DNA of 64,000 nucleotides, taken from assembly GCF_947179165.1 (NCBI RefSeq), contig NC_077246.1, forward strand, positions 68,978,421 through 69,042,420, read 5' to 3'. The stretch is from Solanum dulcamara. Its lineage: Eukaryota > Streptophyta > Magnoliopsida > Solanales > Solanaceae. Below the pieces are notes generated by a model, which was given only the letters and a program-made list of their open reading frames with translations, searched no databases and was not told where the DNA came from. A program made the position numbers and the translations under genes. Positions 10,886 through 23,157 of the stretch are shown in pieces. Position 1 is the first letter of the stretch. Each line of letters starts with the position of its first letter.

Positions 10886-11111
10886 ATGTTATTGGGACAA
10901 CCTCTCGTGATACCACTATAACATGGAGCAAACGGTGTCACAAAAATTAAAGGAAATAAATCATGTCATAAGGTTGTCCCTATAGCGTGTAACTATAAAG
11001 ATAAAAGCATCATGATTTTCCATCCATAACTGTTCGAATTAGAAAGGAAGTCACACTAATAACATTTGAGGCCACCACAAACATACAAAGTACCATCTCT
11101 ATCAAGTCCCA

Positions 11112-11240
11112 AGGGTTTTGGTTCACTGGTAAGAGCACCTGGCATATAAGTGGAGAAGGGTAGAGAGGTAGGTCAATCATCCACTGAGTTTGAAACTTGC
11201 GTCAACAAGCTCTTGAAAATTTCACGGTTTTTTTTTAAAA
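11112..11240 (+). mobile_element. SINE-like remnant
   Basis: Box A-like GGTTCACTGGTAAGAGC at about 11120, a degenerate box B (GAGTTTGAAACTT, about 11186), and a T-rich tail ('tttttttttaaaaaag') at 11228-11245 fit a tRNA-derived SINE. Degenerate; family not assigned. Confidence 0.45.
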
Positions 11241-11269
11241 AAGAAAAGTACTATCAGAATCAAGGCCTT

Positions 11270-11710
11270 GATAATTCTGAAGGCAGATTATTCTCAATGA
11301 GTCATTTTTATCGATTTCACATAATTTAACAACATTTCGACCATTTTCTATTAATTAGATTATCACAAAAATATTTTTGCATAAAATCTGAAAAGTTCTT
11401 GTCGAACCAATTCTACACACTAAAAAAAGCCAAAAATAAAAAGGAAAAAAAGCTGAATGTTGAAATAATGAGTAAAGTAAGAGAAACTTGATTGATACTT
11501 CGATAGCCCAACTTCATCAACCGTAAATTTCTTCAAGTGATAGCGTCTTCTCCTGTTTTACCATAATATTATCTATTTTATAAAAAAAAAATCAACAAAG
11601 TTATGTAGGATTGGGATTTGTTTGTATATTTACCTTTGCTGCTATGAAATAAGACTTCATATATGCTTGAAAGGCGTCAACATCTCCACGTCTTTCTTTC
11701 TCTCTTTCCG
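11270..11710 (-). pseudogene. Relic of a third CNL paralogue (3' end only)
   Basis: The segment 11300-11460 matches the 3' flank of CNL-1 (12650-12790) and of CNL-2 (30760-30930): 'tttctattaattagattatcac', 'aatatttttgcataaaatc', 'ccaattctacacacta'. Further right, 'acttcatatatgcttgaaaggc' and 'ccacgtctttctttctctctttc' match the last coding bases of CNL-1 (13278-13345). The LRR, NB-ARC and CC regions are missing, so this is the tail of a deleted copy. It shows the locus once held at least three minus-strand CNL genes. Confidence 0.6.
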
Positions 11711-12640
11711 TTGCAGCATGTGTCATTAATCCTATTGGCATTAATTCTCTCTTTCCGTTGGAGGCTTTAACCTCATATATGTTTTCCCTATAAATAATGT
11801 CCTCCTCTTTTACAAAGATATAGAGGGAGACAAAAATACATCTCTAAGAAATAATTTTTTCCTCTCATATTTTATTGGTGTGCTGGATTTTGTTCTTTTA
11901 AATCTTTATTAGATTTTGGCTCCTAGTTTTATACTAGAAAAACTTGTTGAATTTTGAGGGATACACCTATACCGGGTGAAATATCGTTAAGACATTGACA
12001 GAAGCACACCTCAAGCTATGCCTATGTGAATTCCTTACAAGTGTTTGCGATGAAGTGTTAGTACTTAGTATTCGTGATGAAGTGTTAATATTCGCGATGG
12101 AGTATTAGTATTCGTCATGGTAGAGTATTTTCCATAAGATTTCCAATAGAGTACACTTTATTCTCCTTAAATAATTTGTTAAGTATGTAAATATGAAGTC
12201 TTATAATCTTCATATTGGGTTTTGGTGTCGTCTAATTGAGTTGCCCAACCAATTATTATGGTGAAATTGATGTGTTCAGTGTGAAAAAGCATAGTTACTT
12301 GAATTTATGAACAGCAATCTGTGCTTTGTGAGTCATCGTCTGTATTTCAGTTTTGTTTACTCTGTTGATGTTGTTTCCATTATTGATGATGCAATCTTGA
12401 CCTTAGTTACTATTTACTAGCATGAAATGAATGTGAACACAGCATTTAAGTAGACGTAAGAGGGCATCATCTGGACAGTTTAAAGCAGGACCTGATATCC
12501 AAAGCAGGAATTTTGATGTGGTTTCTGAAATCAAATTGAACAATACAAGAAGGTACCTTCGTTTTGTAGTTTGATAACTCATGTGCAGTATCTAGGGATC
12601 ATGAATGTTAATACAGAATGCCTAGAAAATTGAGATAGAC
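11711..12640. other. Non-coding stretch, LTR-like promoter features, short local repeat
   Basis: A TATA-like CCCTATAAATAATG lies at about 11788, followed by a leader-like sequence. Three imperfect 22-26-bp repeats ('gcgatgaagtgttagtactt', 'gtgatgaagtgttaatattc', 'gcgatggagtattagtattc') lie at about 12048-12120. It may be a fragment of an LTR element, but no matching second copy is in the window. No gene seen. Confidence 0.3.
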
Positions 12641-13300
12641 AAAGCTGCCTATCGCATTGATCAGGTGGAACAATTATTTAAAACATCAGAAAATCATTTT
12701 TGCATAGAATCCCAAAAACAATTCTCTTCAAACCAATTCCATACACTCAAAAAGCTCAAAACAAACAAACAAAAAACACTGAAAACACACTCAAGGTTGT
12801 GACAGCCCTGAAACCTGATTAATGCTCCGATGAACAATCCAACTTTAGCCATACCAATCCCTTCAAGTGCTTGGCAAAAATACCCCCATCTGCTATTTTA
12901 TTTCCTCTGACAGCTTCTTTCTTCCCCTGCTTAACTCAAATTGTAAGAAACTATTTAATATAATACTAAATAGAAGACAAAAGATTTATCAATTATGATA
13001 AAAATTATAAAATGTTCAAGACAATATCAAGTGTCAACCAAATAATTGATTGCTCATAAAACTGGGTTTGTTTTCGTACGATGAAAGTCATTTCCGAGGA
13101 AATTTTTGTAATTTGCTTATCAGAATAGTTTCATAAAAAAGGGTGAGAGTCATTTTCCATAGAACTGTATTTAAATTCATATTAGTTGCTCCCACTAACA
13201 CTAAAAGGAATTAAAGAAATGGTTATTGTGTATTGGGATTTATTACCTCTACGATTATGAAAGAGGCCGATAATAGGACATCATATATGCTTGAAAAGCT
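12641..13300. other. 3' flank of CNL-1
   Basis: Non-coding DNA downstream of CNL-1 with the conserved block also seen after CNL-2 and at the 11.3-kb relic. It should contain the CNL-1 3' UTR. No other feature is supported. Confidence 0.5.
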
Positions 13301-15747
13301 TCATCGAAAAGGAGTTCTGTCCACGTCTTTCATTCTCTCGGGAATCTCATTTAGCTTTGGACAACGATGGATATCAATACCTTTAATATTTGGCATGGCA
13401 CTTGTGGCTAAATGCCATCTTTCAAGGTTCTCAAGACAATCAAGACGAAGGAACTCCAGTTGACTGAAGCTGCTATCACTGCAGGTAATTTCTTTTCCAT
13501 CATAAGCTCTAAATAAATCCAGATTCCTTAGGTTTGGCAATATTCCCAAAATAGGCATCGGATCTTCCGTGAGTTGTGAGTGATAAAGGGTCATCATTAT
13601 GATGGAATTTGGAAATTGGTCCGACAGAGGCAGTTTCTCTATTCTTCCTTCTAACCATAATTTGTAGAGCATTTGACAAGAAATAAGAAATTCAAGGGCT
13701 GGGAATATTTCATTATCTTTACACAACAATCTGAGAGTTCTAAGGTTTTTCAAGCTGCTAATGTTGTTTAGGGTGTAAGATATGGTAATTTTATACATGC
13801 TTAATTCTCGAAGATTGACTAAATCAACAGGGTCAACATCTCTCCACTGATCACAATGGATGCCTTTAAGAACTTGAAGACTAGTGAGTTTGCTTATGCA
13901 TTTCAGAGGTTTTGTATACGGAGCAACTAAATGTCTTAGATTTATTAGGTCAGCTGTCTCACGGGGTAGTTGGCAAAAGTATCCATAGTCATTGACGAGA
14001 AGTGTCTGTAAATTCTTGAGGTTGCCAATGGAAGACGGAAGATCATGGATACCTCTCAGTCTTAAGAACTTGAGGTGGTACAAACTTCCTATGGCAGCAG
14101 GTATTATAGATATATTGTCAACATGAATCTCCAAGCACAACACATATAGATGTTGGAACATATTACGGAACTTTATAATACCCATCTTTGAAAAGTCTTG
14201 ATCAACGAACATAAGTGACCTCAACTTCAAGTTAGAAAGATCTAGTGAGAGATACCTTTTTGCTTGACTATGAATGGCATGTCTAAGACACAAGGAGGAT
14301 ACAGAGTGCTTTCTTGGATCATAAATGTCAAAAAAGTTTACCTCCAATGCTTTTTGTACGGCAAGATCGCGAAGTAGATCATGAATCCTACATTTACTAA
14401 CTTTTTCCCAAAATGTACCTACCACTTGTATCAAGCTTCGTCTTATCAGTCATTCAAGAAGCCTTCAGCAACATCCTCCATTATTTCTTCTCCTGTTGGT
14501 ATGAATCCTTCAGCCATCCACAACCATAATATGTGATCAACACGGACCACATAATCTTCTGGAAAAATACCAAAGTAGAGGAAACACTGCTTGAGCTTAG
14601 TTGACAAATCGTTGTAGCTCAATGATAGTATGTAGGAGATTTCAATAGAGTCGTCTTTAATGTTCTGCCAGAGGTGGTCCTTCACCTTTTGCCATTCTTC
14701 TAGCCCCCTTTTATGTGAAAGTAGTCCGCTTAATACAACAATTGCAAGAGGTAAACCTCCACACTTGTCCACCATATCCTTAGCTAGACTTTCCATTGCT
14801 GAGACCATTGCCCGAACATCAAGTAGTTTCCTACAAAAGAGATCCCAACTTTCTTCTTGGCGCAGGAAACGAAGTCTATAGACAAAACCTTTGTTATCTG
14901 ATCTTTCAGCGACATCCTCTTTGCGCGTGGTAATAATAACTCTGCTGCCATTCTTGCTATCTGGAAATGTTCGTTTCAAACTTTCCCAAGCTTCTCTATG
15001 CCATAAATCATCAACCACCACAAGGTATTTGAGTTCTTTTAACAGATTACGAAGGTAAATTTGTTTTTTTTTTCTGTCATCCTTTCCAACAAATCTAGAG
15101 TTTCCTTGGTGCAACCTTCGATGGATTTTATGATATTCCTAAGGAGATCGATTGTGTTGTACTCTTGAGAAACACATATCCATGCACGTGTATGGAAACT
15201 ATTGACTATATTAGGACTTGTGTAGAGGTTTCTCGCAAGAGTAGTCTTGCCTAATCCGCCCATACCGTAAATGGAGATGACACTTTGGCGAGGCTCTGCT
15301 TTGAGAAGTTCAGCTAGCAATCTTTCTACAACATCCTGAAAGCCAACAAAAATGTGATCCTCATCTACATATGAGGTAGTTCTCCTCAACGTTCTAACCA
15401 TGTCAGACTGATTGTTTGACCGATTACTTGGCCCTTCTACTGCATTATTGATATTTGTAATACCATAAGTCTCTCGTTTGCGAGAGATATCCATGATTCG
15501 ATGCTTGAGTGATTGGATCTCCTTGCTGACGTTGTAGAATTTTGTCTCCTTCCTGCAGATGCAGGTGCAAGCCTTCAGACGATTAGCAAATCTATCGTCA
15601 TCACCTTTACTAGCCTCGAAGCTATAAGTCTCCAATATAGCAACAACGTCATTAGCAACAGAGTTGATCTCAAACACCCATTGTTGAACTCTTTGATCTT
15701 CAACTTGCTTTTGTTCTGCATCTTTGAGGAAAGACTGCATGAAGAAC
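13301..15747 (-). pseudogene. CNL-1: CC-NBS-LRR resistance gene, main part, two frameshifts
   Basis: Read on the minus strand from 15747: rest of the coiled coil ('MQSFLKDAEQKQVED'), P-loop GMGGLGKTT (about 15238-15267), kinase-2 VVVDDLW (about 15000-15024), RNBS-B GSRVIITTR, GLPL CGGLPLA (about 14748-14765), RNBS-D FLYFGIFPED, the MHD-type motif CRIHDLLRDLA (about 14361-14388) and an LRR domain to 13301. It is an RPP13/R1-like CNL, an intracellular immune receptor. Two single-base deletions break it, both provable against CNL-2: one at the 10-T run 15064-15073 (13 versus 14 bases between shared anchors) and one at about 14445 (GAATGACTGATAAG versus GAATGAGTTGATAAG). The first 37 codons lie 9 kb away at 24793-24905, beyond a copia element. 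It cannot give a full NLR. Antisense or truncated CC-P-loop products are possible but unproven. Confidence 0.92.
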
Positions 15748-16134
15748 TGTAGACATTTAAAGAATGAGAAGATTAAGAGAATTTCTGTCTATATTTTCAT
15801 CAAAATATACATCTACTTATACACAAGTTGCTGCAACCAATTGTAATATAGACAAAGAGAAATGGGTTGGTTTTGTCCTGTTCTAACTTGTCATTACTTT
15901 ATTTTATTTACTCATAACTATATGGGTATAGTCATATTTTAATTTGACTGTGTTGTGTGGACAGGATGAATCCACTTGTAGGGACAAGATGAGGCCACGT
16001 GGTGGAGGATTATCATATCATCAGAAGAAGTGGAAGAGTCTTCTTGAGGCTTCTGTCTTCTTCTTCACTCTTCTTCTCATTTTTCTTCTTCATTCTTCTG
16101 CTCATTCTTCGTCTGCTTTCTTCTTTCTCCAACA
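15748..16134 (-). repeat. 3' LTR of copia 1
   Basis: 387 bp, about 99% identical in aligned bases to 24388-24792. It lacks a 6-bp 'gctgaa' and a 12-bp 'ctcattcttctt' unit present in the other LTR. The polyprotein frame runs on into this LTR and stops at 16077. The CT-rich end (16040-16130) gives spurious plus-strand frames. Confidence 0.95.
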
Positions 16135-17828
16135 TCCCCCCTCAAGTTGGAGGGGAGATTCATGACCCCCAACTTGTGTAAAAGCGCACAGTGAGAAACC
16201 CCAGAGAGGGGTTTGGTGAATAGATCGGCAAGTTGATCCTTAGAGGGAACAAAAGAAAGAGTAATCAGACCGGATTGAAATTGTTGGCGCACAAAATGAC
16301 AGTCCAGTTCAACATGTTTGGTGCGTTCGTGGAAGACTGGGTTTCGAGCGATATGGATGGCAGCTTGACTATCAGAGTGCAGCAGAATTGGGAGCAAAAT
16401 TGGAGCAGAAAGGTCCTCAAGAAGACGAACCAACCAAGTAAGTTCAGCGATAACACGACGCTTAGACCGATATTTTGCTTCTGCGAAGGACAAGGAGACG
16501 GAGACTTGTTTCTTCGATTTCCAAGAGATGGGGGCACCTCCGAGGGTAATGAAAAATCCACTAACTGATTTACGAGAATCCTTACATGAAGCCTAGTCCG
16601 CATCGCAAAAGGCCAGTAAAGAAAATGATGAATTGGAAGATAGTAGTATGCCTTGACCCGGATCTGAGCTCAGATATCGTAAAACTCGTAAAGCAGCTGA
16701 GAAATATGATAAACATGGTCGTTGCATGTATTGACTCAGAGAAAGAACAACAAATGACAAATCTGGGCGAGTGTTGGTCAAGTAATTCAGCTTGCCTATC
16801 AAGTATCGATAAAGGGTGGGGTTATCCAAGCGAGGACTATCATCTGCGCGAAGCTTGGAGGATGGATCCAGTGGAGAATGAACTACAGGCAGATGAGAGA
16901 CATTGAAGTCATAAAGCAGATCCATGGCAAATTTGCGTTGATTGACAATGAAGCCATGGTCTTCGCGCAAAATTTCCATGCCAAGAAAGTGGTGAATTTC
17001 TCCCAGGTTCTTAATTTTGAATTCTGTATTGAGGAAGCATTTGATATTCTCGAGTTCATGCAAATCATCTCCTGTGAGAAGAATGTCGTCGACATACACT
17101 GCTAGGATAGAAATTAGTGGCCCAGTGTGTTTAAAAAAGAGAGAGTAATCATTTAAAGAAGAGGAATAACCTTTGAAAGCCAAAGCTCCTGCAAGCCGAG
17201 CATACCACTGCCGTGAAGCTTGCTTTAAACCATATAGAGACCTTTTCAGAAGACAGACATAGTTAGGACTAGGAGGTGTCAGTCCTGGGGGAAATTTCAT
17301 AAAGACCTTTTCTTGGAGGTCACCATGCAAGAACGCATTGTTGACATCTAGTTGCGAAACAGACCACCTCCTCTTAGCAGCAATGGCAAGTAAACACCGT
17401 ATAGTGGTCATTTTCACTACAGGTGAGAATGTCTCTCCATAATCTATACCTTCCCTTTGTATATCCCCCCTCACAACTAGTCGTGCCTTTAATCTTTCAA
17501 TACTACCATCAGAGAGATGCTTTATCTTGTATACCCATTTGCAGGGTAAAGCTCTTTTTCCTTTAGGTAGCAAGACAACATCCCAGGTTTGATTAGTCTC
17601 CAAGGCCTGAATCTCTGAGTTCATGGCTTTCTTCCATTCTGGATGTTGAGAGGCCTGGTGATAGCAGCTAGGCTCAGTAACATTGGAAAGGGAATGGAGT
17701 AGTTGCTGATTATGGAGAGATAAAGAGGAGAAAGCATATCTCTTAGCCTTAGGAGAGTGATCAAAGAAAGTTTTCCATAGATCAGTGAGTATCACACTAT
17801 TGCAAATGTAGTCTCTTAGATATCCAGG
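16077..17828 (-). pseudogene. Copia 1 reverse transcriptase and RNase H region
   Basis: Starts at the solo-LTR junction with '[10 protein letters not shown]' and continues through RVT_2: '[20 protein letters not shown]', '[15 protein letters not shown]', '[13 protein letters not shown]', catalytic [11 protein letters not shown] and 'HFLGMEI'. RNase H follows: 'LAFCDAD', 'SFAEAKYRSKRRVIAELTWL', 'HSDSQAAIHIARNPVFHERTKH' and 'QLADLFTKPL'. One nonsense codon is seen where relatives have W (…FCDAD-stop-ASCKDSRKS, about 16593-16595); the frame is otherwise continuous to 16077. The protein would copy RNA to cDNA in the virus-like particle. It is physically separated from integrase by the 3.5-kb solo LTR, so no full polyprotein can be made. 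Confidence 0.9.
16135..16146 (-). other. Polypurine tract of copia 1
   Basis: Minus strand TTGAGGGGGGA, immediately upstream of the 3' LTR start TGTTGGAG; priming site for second-strand synthesis. Confidence 0.85.
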
Positions 17829-20800
17829 TGTCACGACCCAATTTCGTAGGTCATGATGGCACCTACTATAACCCTCTAGTAGGTAAGCCAACCTGTTAAC
17901 CCGGAACTTCAAGTAATGTGTTTGAAGGCAAAAACTATATAAGAGCATTGAAATATAAAAGTAAACAGAATGAATAAGCGGAAGTAAACCAAAACATGTT
18001 TTAAACAACTAAAGATCCCTCCCAGAACCTGGAAGTCACAAGTACAGAGCTGCTAAAAAATAAAATACGAGTACAAGTCCCGAAAGTGGACCAAAAAGAT
18101 ATAAAACAACTGGCTAGTCTCAGAAGGCAAAAGATGGGCCATCCATGCTGAAGGAGACAAGAATGATCTAAAAACGCCAAGTACTCACCCTAGTCTCCGA
18201 AGTTGACTGCAACATGCTCGATTTATCCACGGCGATAGCTGATGCTCGGTCCTGCATCACGAAAGTAGATGCAAAGTGTAGTATGAGTACCAAGACAACA
18301 GGTACCCAGTAGGCATCATAGGCCGACTGAGCAGAAAAGGTAAAAACAATATGAAAAAGAAGAATAGCCTAAATAGGAGTCAACATAAGCATCAAAAGGG
18401 AAAAAAAGTACTACCTATGAAAACTACAGCTAACTATACCCAACTGGGCCCCCATAAGCCCAACCGGGATACTCGTGCGCAAGTTAAATAAAAACTCGGA
18501 CGAACCCCCATAAGCCCGCCGAGTACACAGAATAGCTACAACTACCAAGGCTAGGAACCAAGAATTTGCGATGTTAGGAGCCGAAGTATTATATCATTTC
18601 CAAACCCAGAATCTCTAAGAGTCAATCGATCTAGTGGTGACTTAGGGGTCGAGGCTGGGACTGGGACCCAGAGGCTCACCTGAATATTCAAAGTGGTCAA
18701 GGCCAGGACTGGGTACCCGGATGCTTGCCATAATACATAAGTACGGTCGAGGCCGGGACTGGGTACCCGGATGCTCGCCGTAACACATCGATATGATCGA
18801 GGCCAGGACTGGATACCAAGATGCTCGTCATACTACCAAGTTGACGGAGGCCGGGGCTGGGTACCCGGATGCTCCTCGATAATTCAGAATGGAGGCCGGG
18901 ATTGGGTACCCGGATACTCACAGATATTTTATCTTATGGTGCCGAATATTCTCCTTTCCAACTAAACAATAATAGTACCGAGAATCTCCTTTCCAATGAG
19001 TCAACCAATATGCCGCCAAAACTAAAACCGGAGCCAAAGTCAACGATCACGAAATCTAGTGTTGCCGACACCTCACAAAAGTCACGATTATATTGAGTTA
19101 TGGATGATGGTATTTTTAAGAGCAAGAGTAACGCCTAGCTAAGGCCAAACTACTAGGCACTAGCCCGCTACACCATTGTACAAGGATCTAAGTCTACCGG
19201 AGCGACGCCGGGACATCTAAAGCAAGTTTACATCCTATACTAAGGCCAACATACCCCACTGTATCAATAACATGCTCATTCAACTCTACTTATAAAACTT
19301 AACAAATAACGATAAGATACACATGCTTCTAAATATCCAAAAACCCGATAATAAGCCTAAAGCATGATTTCTAACGCCTAAGATATACAATCAAACTACC
19401 CAACCCAAATTCCAACTATTTCAACATGCTTTCACACATTTCGGCTCAATCTAAAGAAAGGTAAACCGTAGCCTACCTGTAGGCCAAACACGCGGGCTCC
19501 AAATCACTGTGCTGGAGCTTTTCCCTTTCGAACAGCCTCGGAACGCTGCCAAGCTGTCAAAAATAGAACCACAACGTTGATACGGTCGTTTAGACACTAA
19601 TTTCATAATTTTTTGAAATGGACCAATTTTGGGGTCGAAAACGGGAATTGTGGGGCCCACATACGAAATTCCAGATTTGACCCCCAAAACAGGTTCTAAA
19701 CGTCACCCCAAGCACACAAATCAGATTTATAACATAATTCGGGGTGGAAAATTACGTAAGACGATCAAAAATCAATTCCCACATTTTTAAACTAAGAAAA
19801 CGATATAAGGCAGCCTCTTTACACGTCGATTTCTCAAAAACGAAATACTGTCAATCAAAACAAATTATACCATGACGTTCCTTGTGAAAAACCCCACAAT
19901 CTAGCCTCAAGAATCACTCAAAACGGAGTTATATTGACCAAGATACACTCTTTCAAATTTCAACAAAATTTCATTCCGAAAATGACTAAATCTGCTGCTT
20001 AAAATCAATTTATTACCTCGAACGACGTGCCAAAAATAGATTCTGAAACTTCCACGATGTTCTCCTTAAATTTCCACGCAAGATAGCCTCTGGAATCACC
20101 CAAATCGGATTTATATTGGTCAAGATATAACTTGTCAAAGTTCTTCAAAAATCCATTCCGAAAATGGATACTGCTGCAAATAAAATCACGATTTTTACCA
20201 GAATCGAATACTCCAAATCAGTTTTCAATTTCTCCAATGCATTCTCCACGAAAAACCTCACAATTTTGCCTTTTGAATCACCCAATTTGGAGCTCTAGAA
20301 CTCAAGAAATGAGGGTTCAAAGTTGAGGAGAAAATCTGAAAATTTTTCTGCACTGTTGCTGCAGATTTTCTGGTTTAGCCATAATTTAAAGTCTCCGAAC
20401 GAACCTTCGGAATTCGTTCGGAATCAGATAAAAATAAACCAAATATGCTACCCCACTAAATTCGACATTCCGAACTCAATGACGCATTCAGAATTTCCAT
20501 ACGAGATTATTTTAATAAAAAGTGGGTCCCACACCCAAAAATCATTTTCCACAACGGGTCTCGATATTAGCTCGGGAGCCTCGGGAAGAGAACGAAAGGT
20601 CGTTCCTGACCAAAATTGACATTCCGGAACTAACCGCGCTGTCAGAATTTTTATTCGAGCGCATTTTCCAAGAATGTTGACCAAAGTCAACTATAGGCTA
20701 AGTTTCAAAGTCAAAAGCGTCAAATAGCCCAAACTCGTATCAATTGACTCGATAGTCATTCCAACAGTGCTACTAGCCTAATTTGGTCATTCCGGAGCTG

Positions 20801-21357
20801 ATGGAACCATCAGAATTTGAATTCGAGATTTCGTTAGCCCAAAACTCAAAAAGTCGCAACTAAACTAACTTAGGCCTTTAAAATACCAAAATGGACTCGG
20901 GACCTCTAAAAATTCAACCAATACTTATTCTAGACCAAAACCCATCTCCTGAATCCAACGGAGTTGTCGGAATTCTATTCCGAGCATCGGAACTTCAAAA
21001 GTTGACCAAAGTCAAACCTTGGCTTAAAGTTCCTCAAATTCTCAACTCAAGGCCTCAAATCTTCGTTACAGCTCCAAAACTGATTCCGTAAAGTCTCCTA
21101 AGCCTATTTCGACAATTCGGAGCTGCTGGAATCGACGGAATTCCATTCTGAGACCCGTAGCTCCAATTGACCCCAAATACCACTTTTTAACACTTAAAGC
21201 TTATGAAACTCAAAATTTCCAAAGACTTAACTTTTCATAGGATTTTCTAAAAATCAACATCCGGTAACAATTAGAAATGACTCGGGGCATCTAAAGGGAT
21301 GGGTAAAATGGTCATTTTACAAAAAAATTCAAAAAAATGACCTTGAGGGTCATTACA
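17829..21357 (-). mobile_element. Gypsy-type solo LTR nested in copia 1
   Basis: Minus-strand LTR of 3,529 bp, TGTAATGACCC...GTGACA. Flanks are CCAGG (17824-17828) and CCATG (21358-21362), a 4/5 match consistent with a 5-bp target duplication. The copia polyprotein reads '[11 protein letters not shown]' up to one side and '[11 protein letters not shown]' from the other, which fixes both ends. There is no internal domain, so the element collapsed by LTR-LTR recombination. Insertion is later than copia 1. Confidence 0.9.
18648..18930. repeat. Tandem repeat inside the solo LTR
   Basis: About six units of 45-52 bp built around GAGGCCGGGACTGGGTACCC followed by GGATGCTC (for example near 18700, 18750, 18800, 18845 and 18892). 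The first unit, at about 18650, is the most diverged. Such units are typical of this Solanaceae LTR family. Confidence 0.85.
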
Positions 21358-23157
21358 CCATGCTCATGAGATATTCTACCAGACCTTCTTGGTATAGCTG
21401 TTATAGGGACAGGAGGGGAAGTATCTGATGTAGTAGAGCTTGGATAAGCATGTTCAAGTTGTGGTAATATAGGTTGTTCAGTAGGGGTTTGCTGAGAGGG
21501 ACTTAGTGACAGATTAGGAAGTGTAGATTCAGGATGTGGAATATAGCCAGAGGCATTATGTGGAGATTCTGAGGGTGTGACTGGGTAGGAACAATCATTT
21601 ACAGGTGGGGCTGAGTGATTGTGGAGTGATAAATCAGAATGATGATCTGAGGAAGAGGGGGAGTTGAAAAAAATAGGTGTGTGTGAGTTCTCAGATGAGT
21701 TGAAAGGAAAATGTGATTCATGGAATCTCACATCCCTAGATACAAACACTTTTCTTTTATCAAGAGACAACAATTTATATCCTTTCTGTTGTAAAGGATA
21801 TCCTAGTAAAACACAAGCAGTAGCCTTTTCATCAAACTTGTTTCTTCCCTGTGCCAGGGTGGAAGCATAACACAGACACCCAAAATTCCTCAAATGATCA
21901 TAGGTTGGTTTCTGTCTAAGCAATACTTCATAAGGTGTAACTCCCTTTAGAACACTAGATGGCAACCTATTAATGATATGAGTAGCAGTTAAGATGGATT
22001 CTCCCCAGTAGCACATAGGTAATTTTGATTGAAACATCAGCCCTCTTGCAATCTCTAATAGGTGTCTATGTTTTCTCTCAACAGTTTCATTTTGTTGAGG
22101 TGTAGCTACACAAGACAATTGATGCAAAATCCCCTGAGAAGTAAGAAATGCTGATTCTTGTGCCTTTCCCCAATTCCAAAGCATTATCAGATCTGATCAT
22201 CTTAACCTTTACATTGAATTATCTTTCTACCATAGATAGAAAACTTTTCAGTACATGAAAAACATTACTCTTAGTACTCAGTAAGAATGTCCATGTACCT
22301 CTACTGAAATCATCTACTATGGTGAGAAAGAACCTGAAACCATTGTAAGTATTACACTTGTATGGTCCCCAAGTATCTATATGAATAAGATCAAAAATTT
22401 GCTTGGATTTTATGCTGCTGGTAGGAAAAGGTTGTCTAGTTTGCTTAGCTCTAGGACAAATGTCACAAATAAAATTGGAGTTGGATTCATTAGGGAGAAA
22501 ACTTAAATGTTTCATTGCTGAAAATGGGATATGTCCCAACCTCACATGCCAGAGCTTTACATTAGGTGCAGCATTAACATAAACTGAATCAAAATCTGGA
22601 ACTAAGATGGGATTTCTTCCTTTTGGGATTGAAGATACATCATTTGAATTGAAAACATTTCTACACCTGTCACTATTAGAATTCAATAAATAGAGACCCT
22701 TTCTAACTTCACCAAAAACTTGAGGACTCTTCATTGAAAGGTCCTGCAAGAAACATCCATTAGCAGTGAACAGGACATCATATGGAAACTGGATACAAAA
22801 CTTGTGAATTGACAGTAAATTGTACTTAAAATCTGGCACAAGTAACACATCAGTTATGACATGTCCTGGCAGGATGGAGATGTTGCCTATATGGGTCACA
22901 CTTACCTTGAAAGAATTAGGTAAATTAATGTTCAAAGGCACAGGGAGAGGTTTCAGAAACAAAAAGAAGTTGGAATCAAAACACATGTGTTCTGAAGCTC
23001 CTGAATTAATTATCCAGGAATTCTGTTTAAGGTTACTGAATACAGAATTTGAGTATTTAAAAATGGTACCAGCTACTGCATTTGCATTGATTCCTGTTTT
23101 TGTCAACTTGCTTTGCTTGTACATTTCCATCATTTCTGCAATCTGTTGTTTGCTATA
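21358..23157 (-). pseudogene. Copia 1 protease and integrase region
   Basis: From 23157 down: protease core 'SWIINSGASEHMC' (the usual catalytic D of DSGA reads N here), the GAG-pre-integrase motif 'LWHVRLGHIPFSAMKHLSF', the integrase zinc region and core ('FDLIHIDTWGPYKCNT', 'FFLTIVDDFSRGTWTF', '[20 protein letters not shown]'), then the variable linker to '[11 protein letters not shown]'. A stop near 22219 and a one-base shift near 22190 break the frame. With the D-to-N change at the protease active site, this copy could not mature its own polyprotein. Confidence 0.88.

Noticed and set aside
15944..16181. Plus-strand frames in the copia LTRs (also 24590-24856)
   Set aside because: Identical CT-rich LTR ends translated on the wrong strand; no coding signal.
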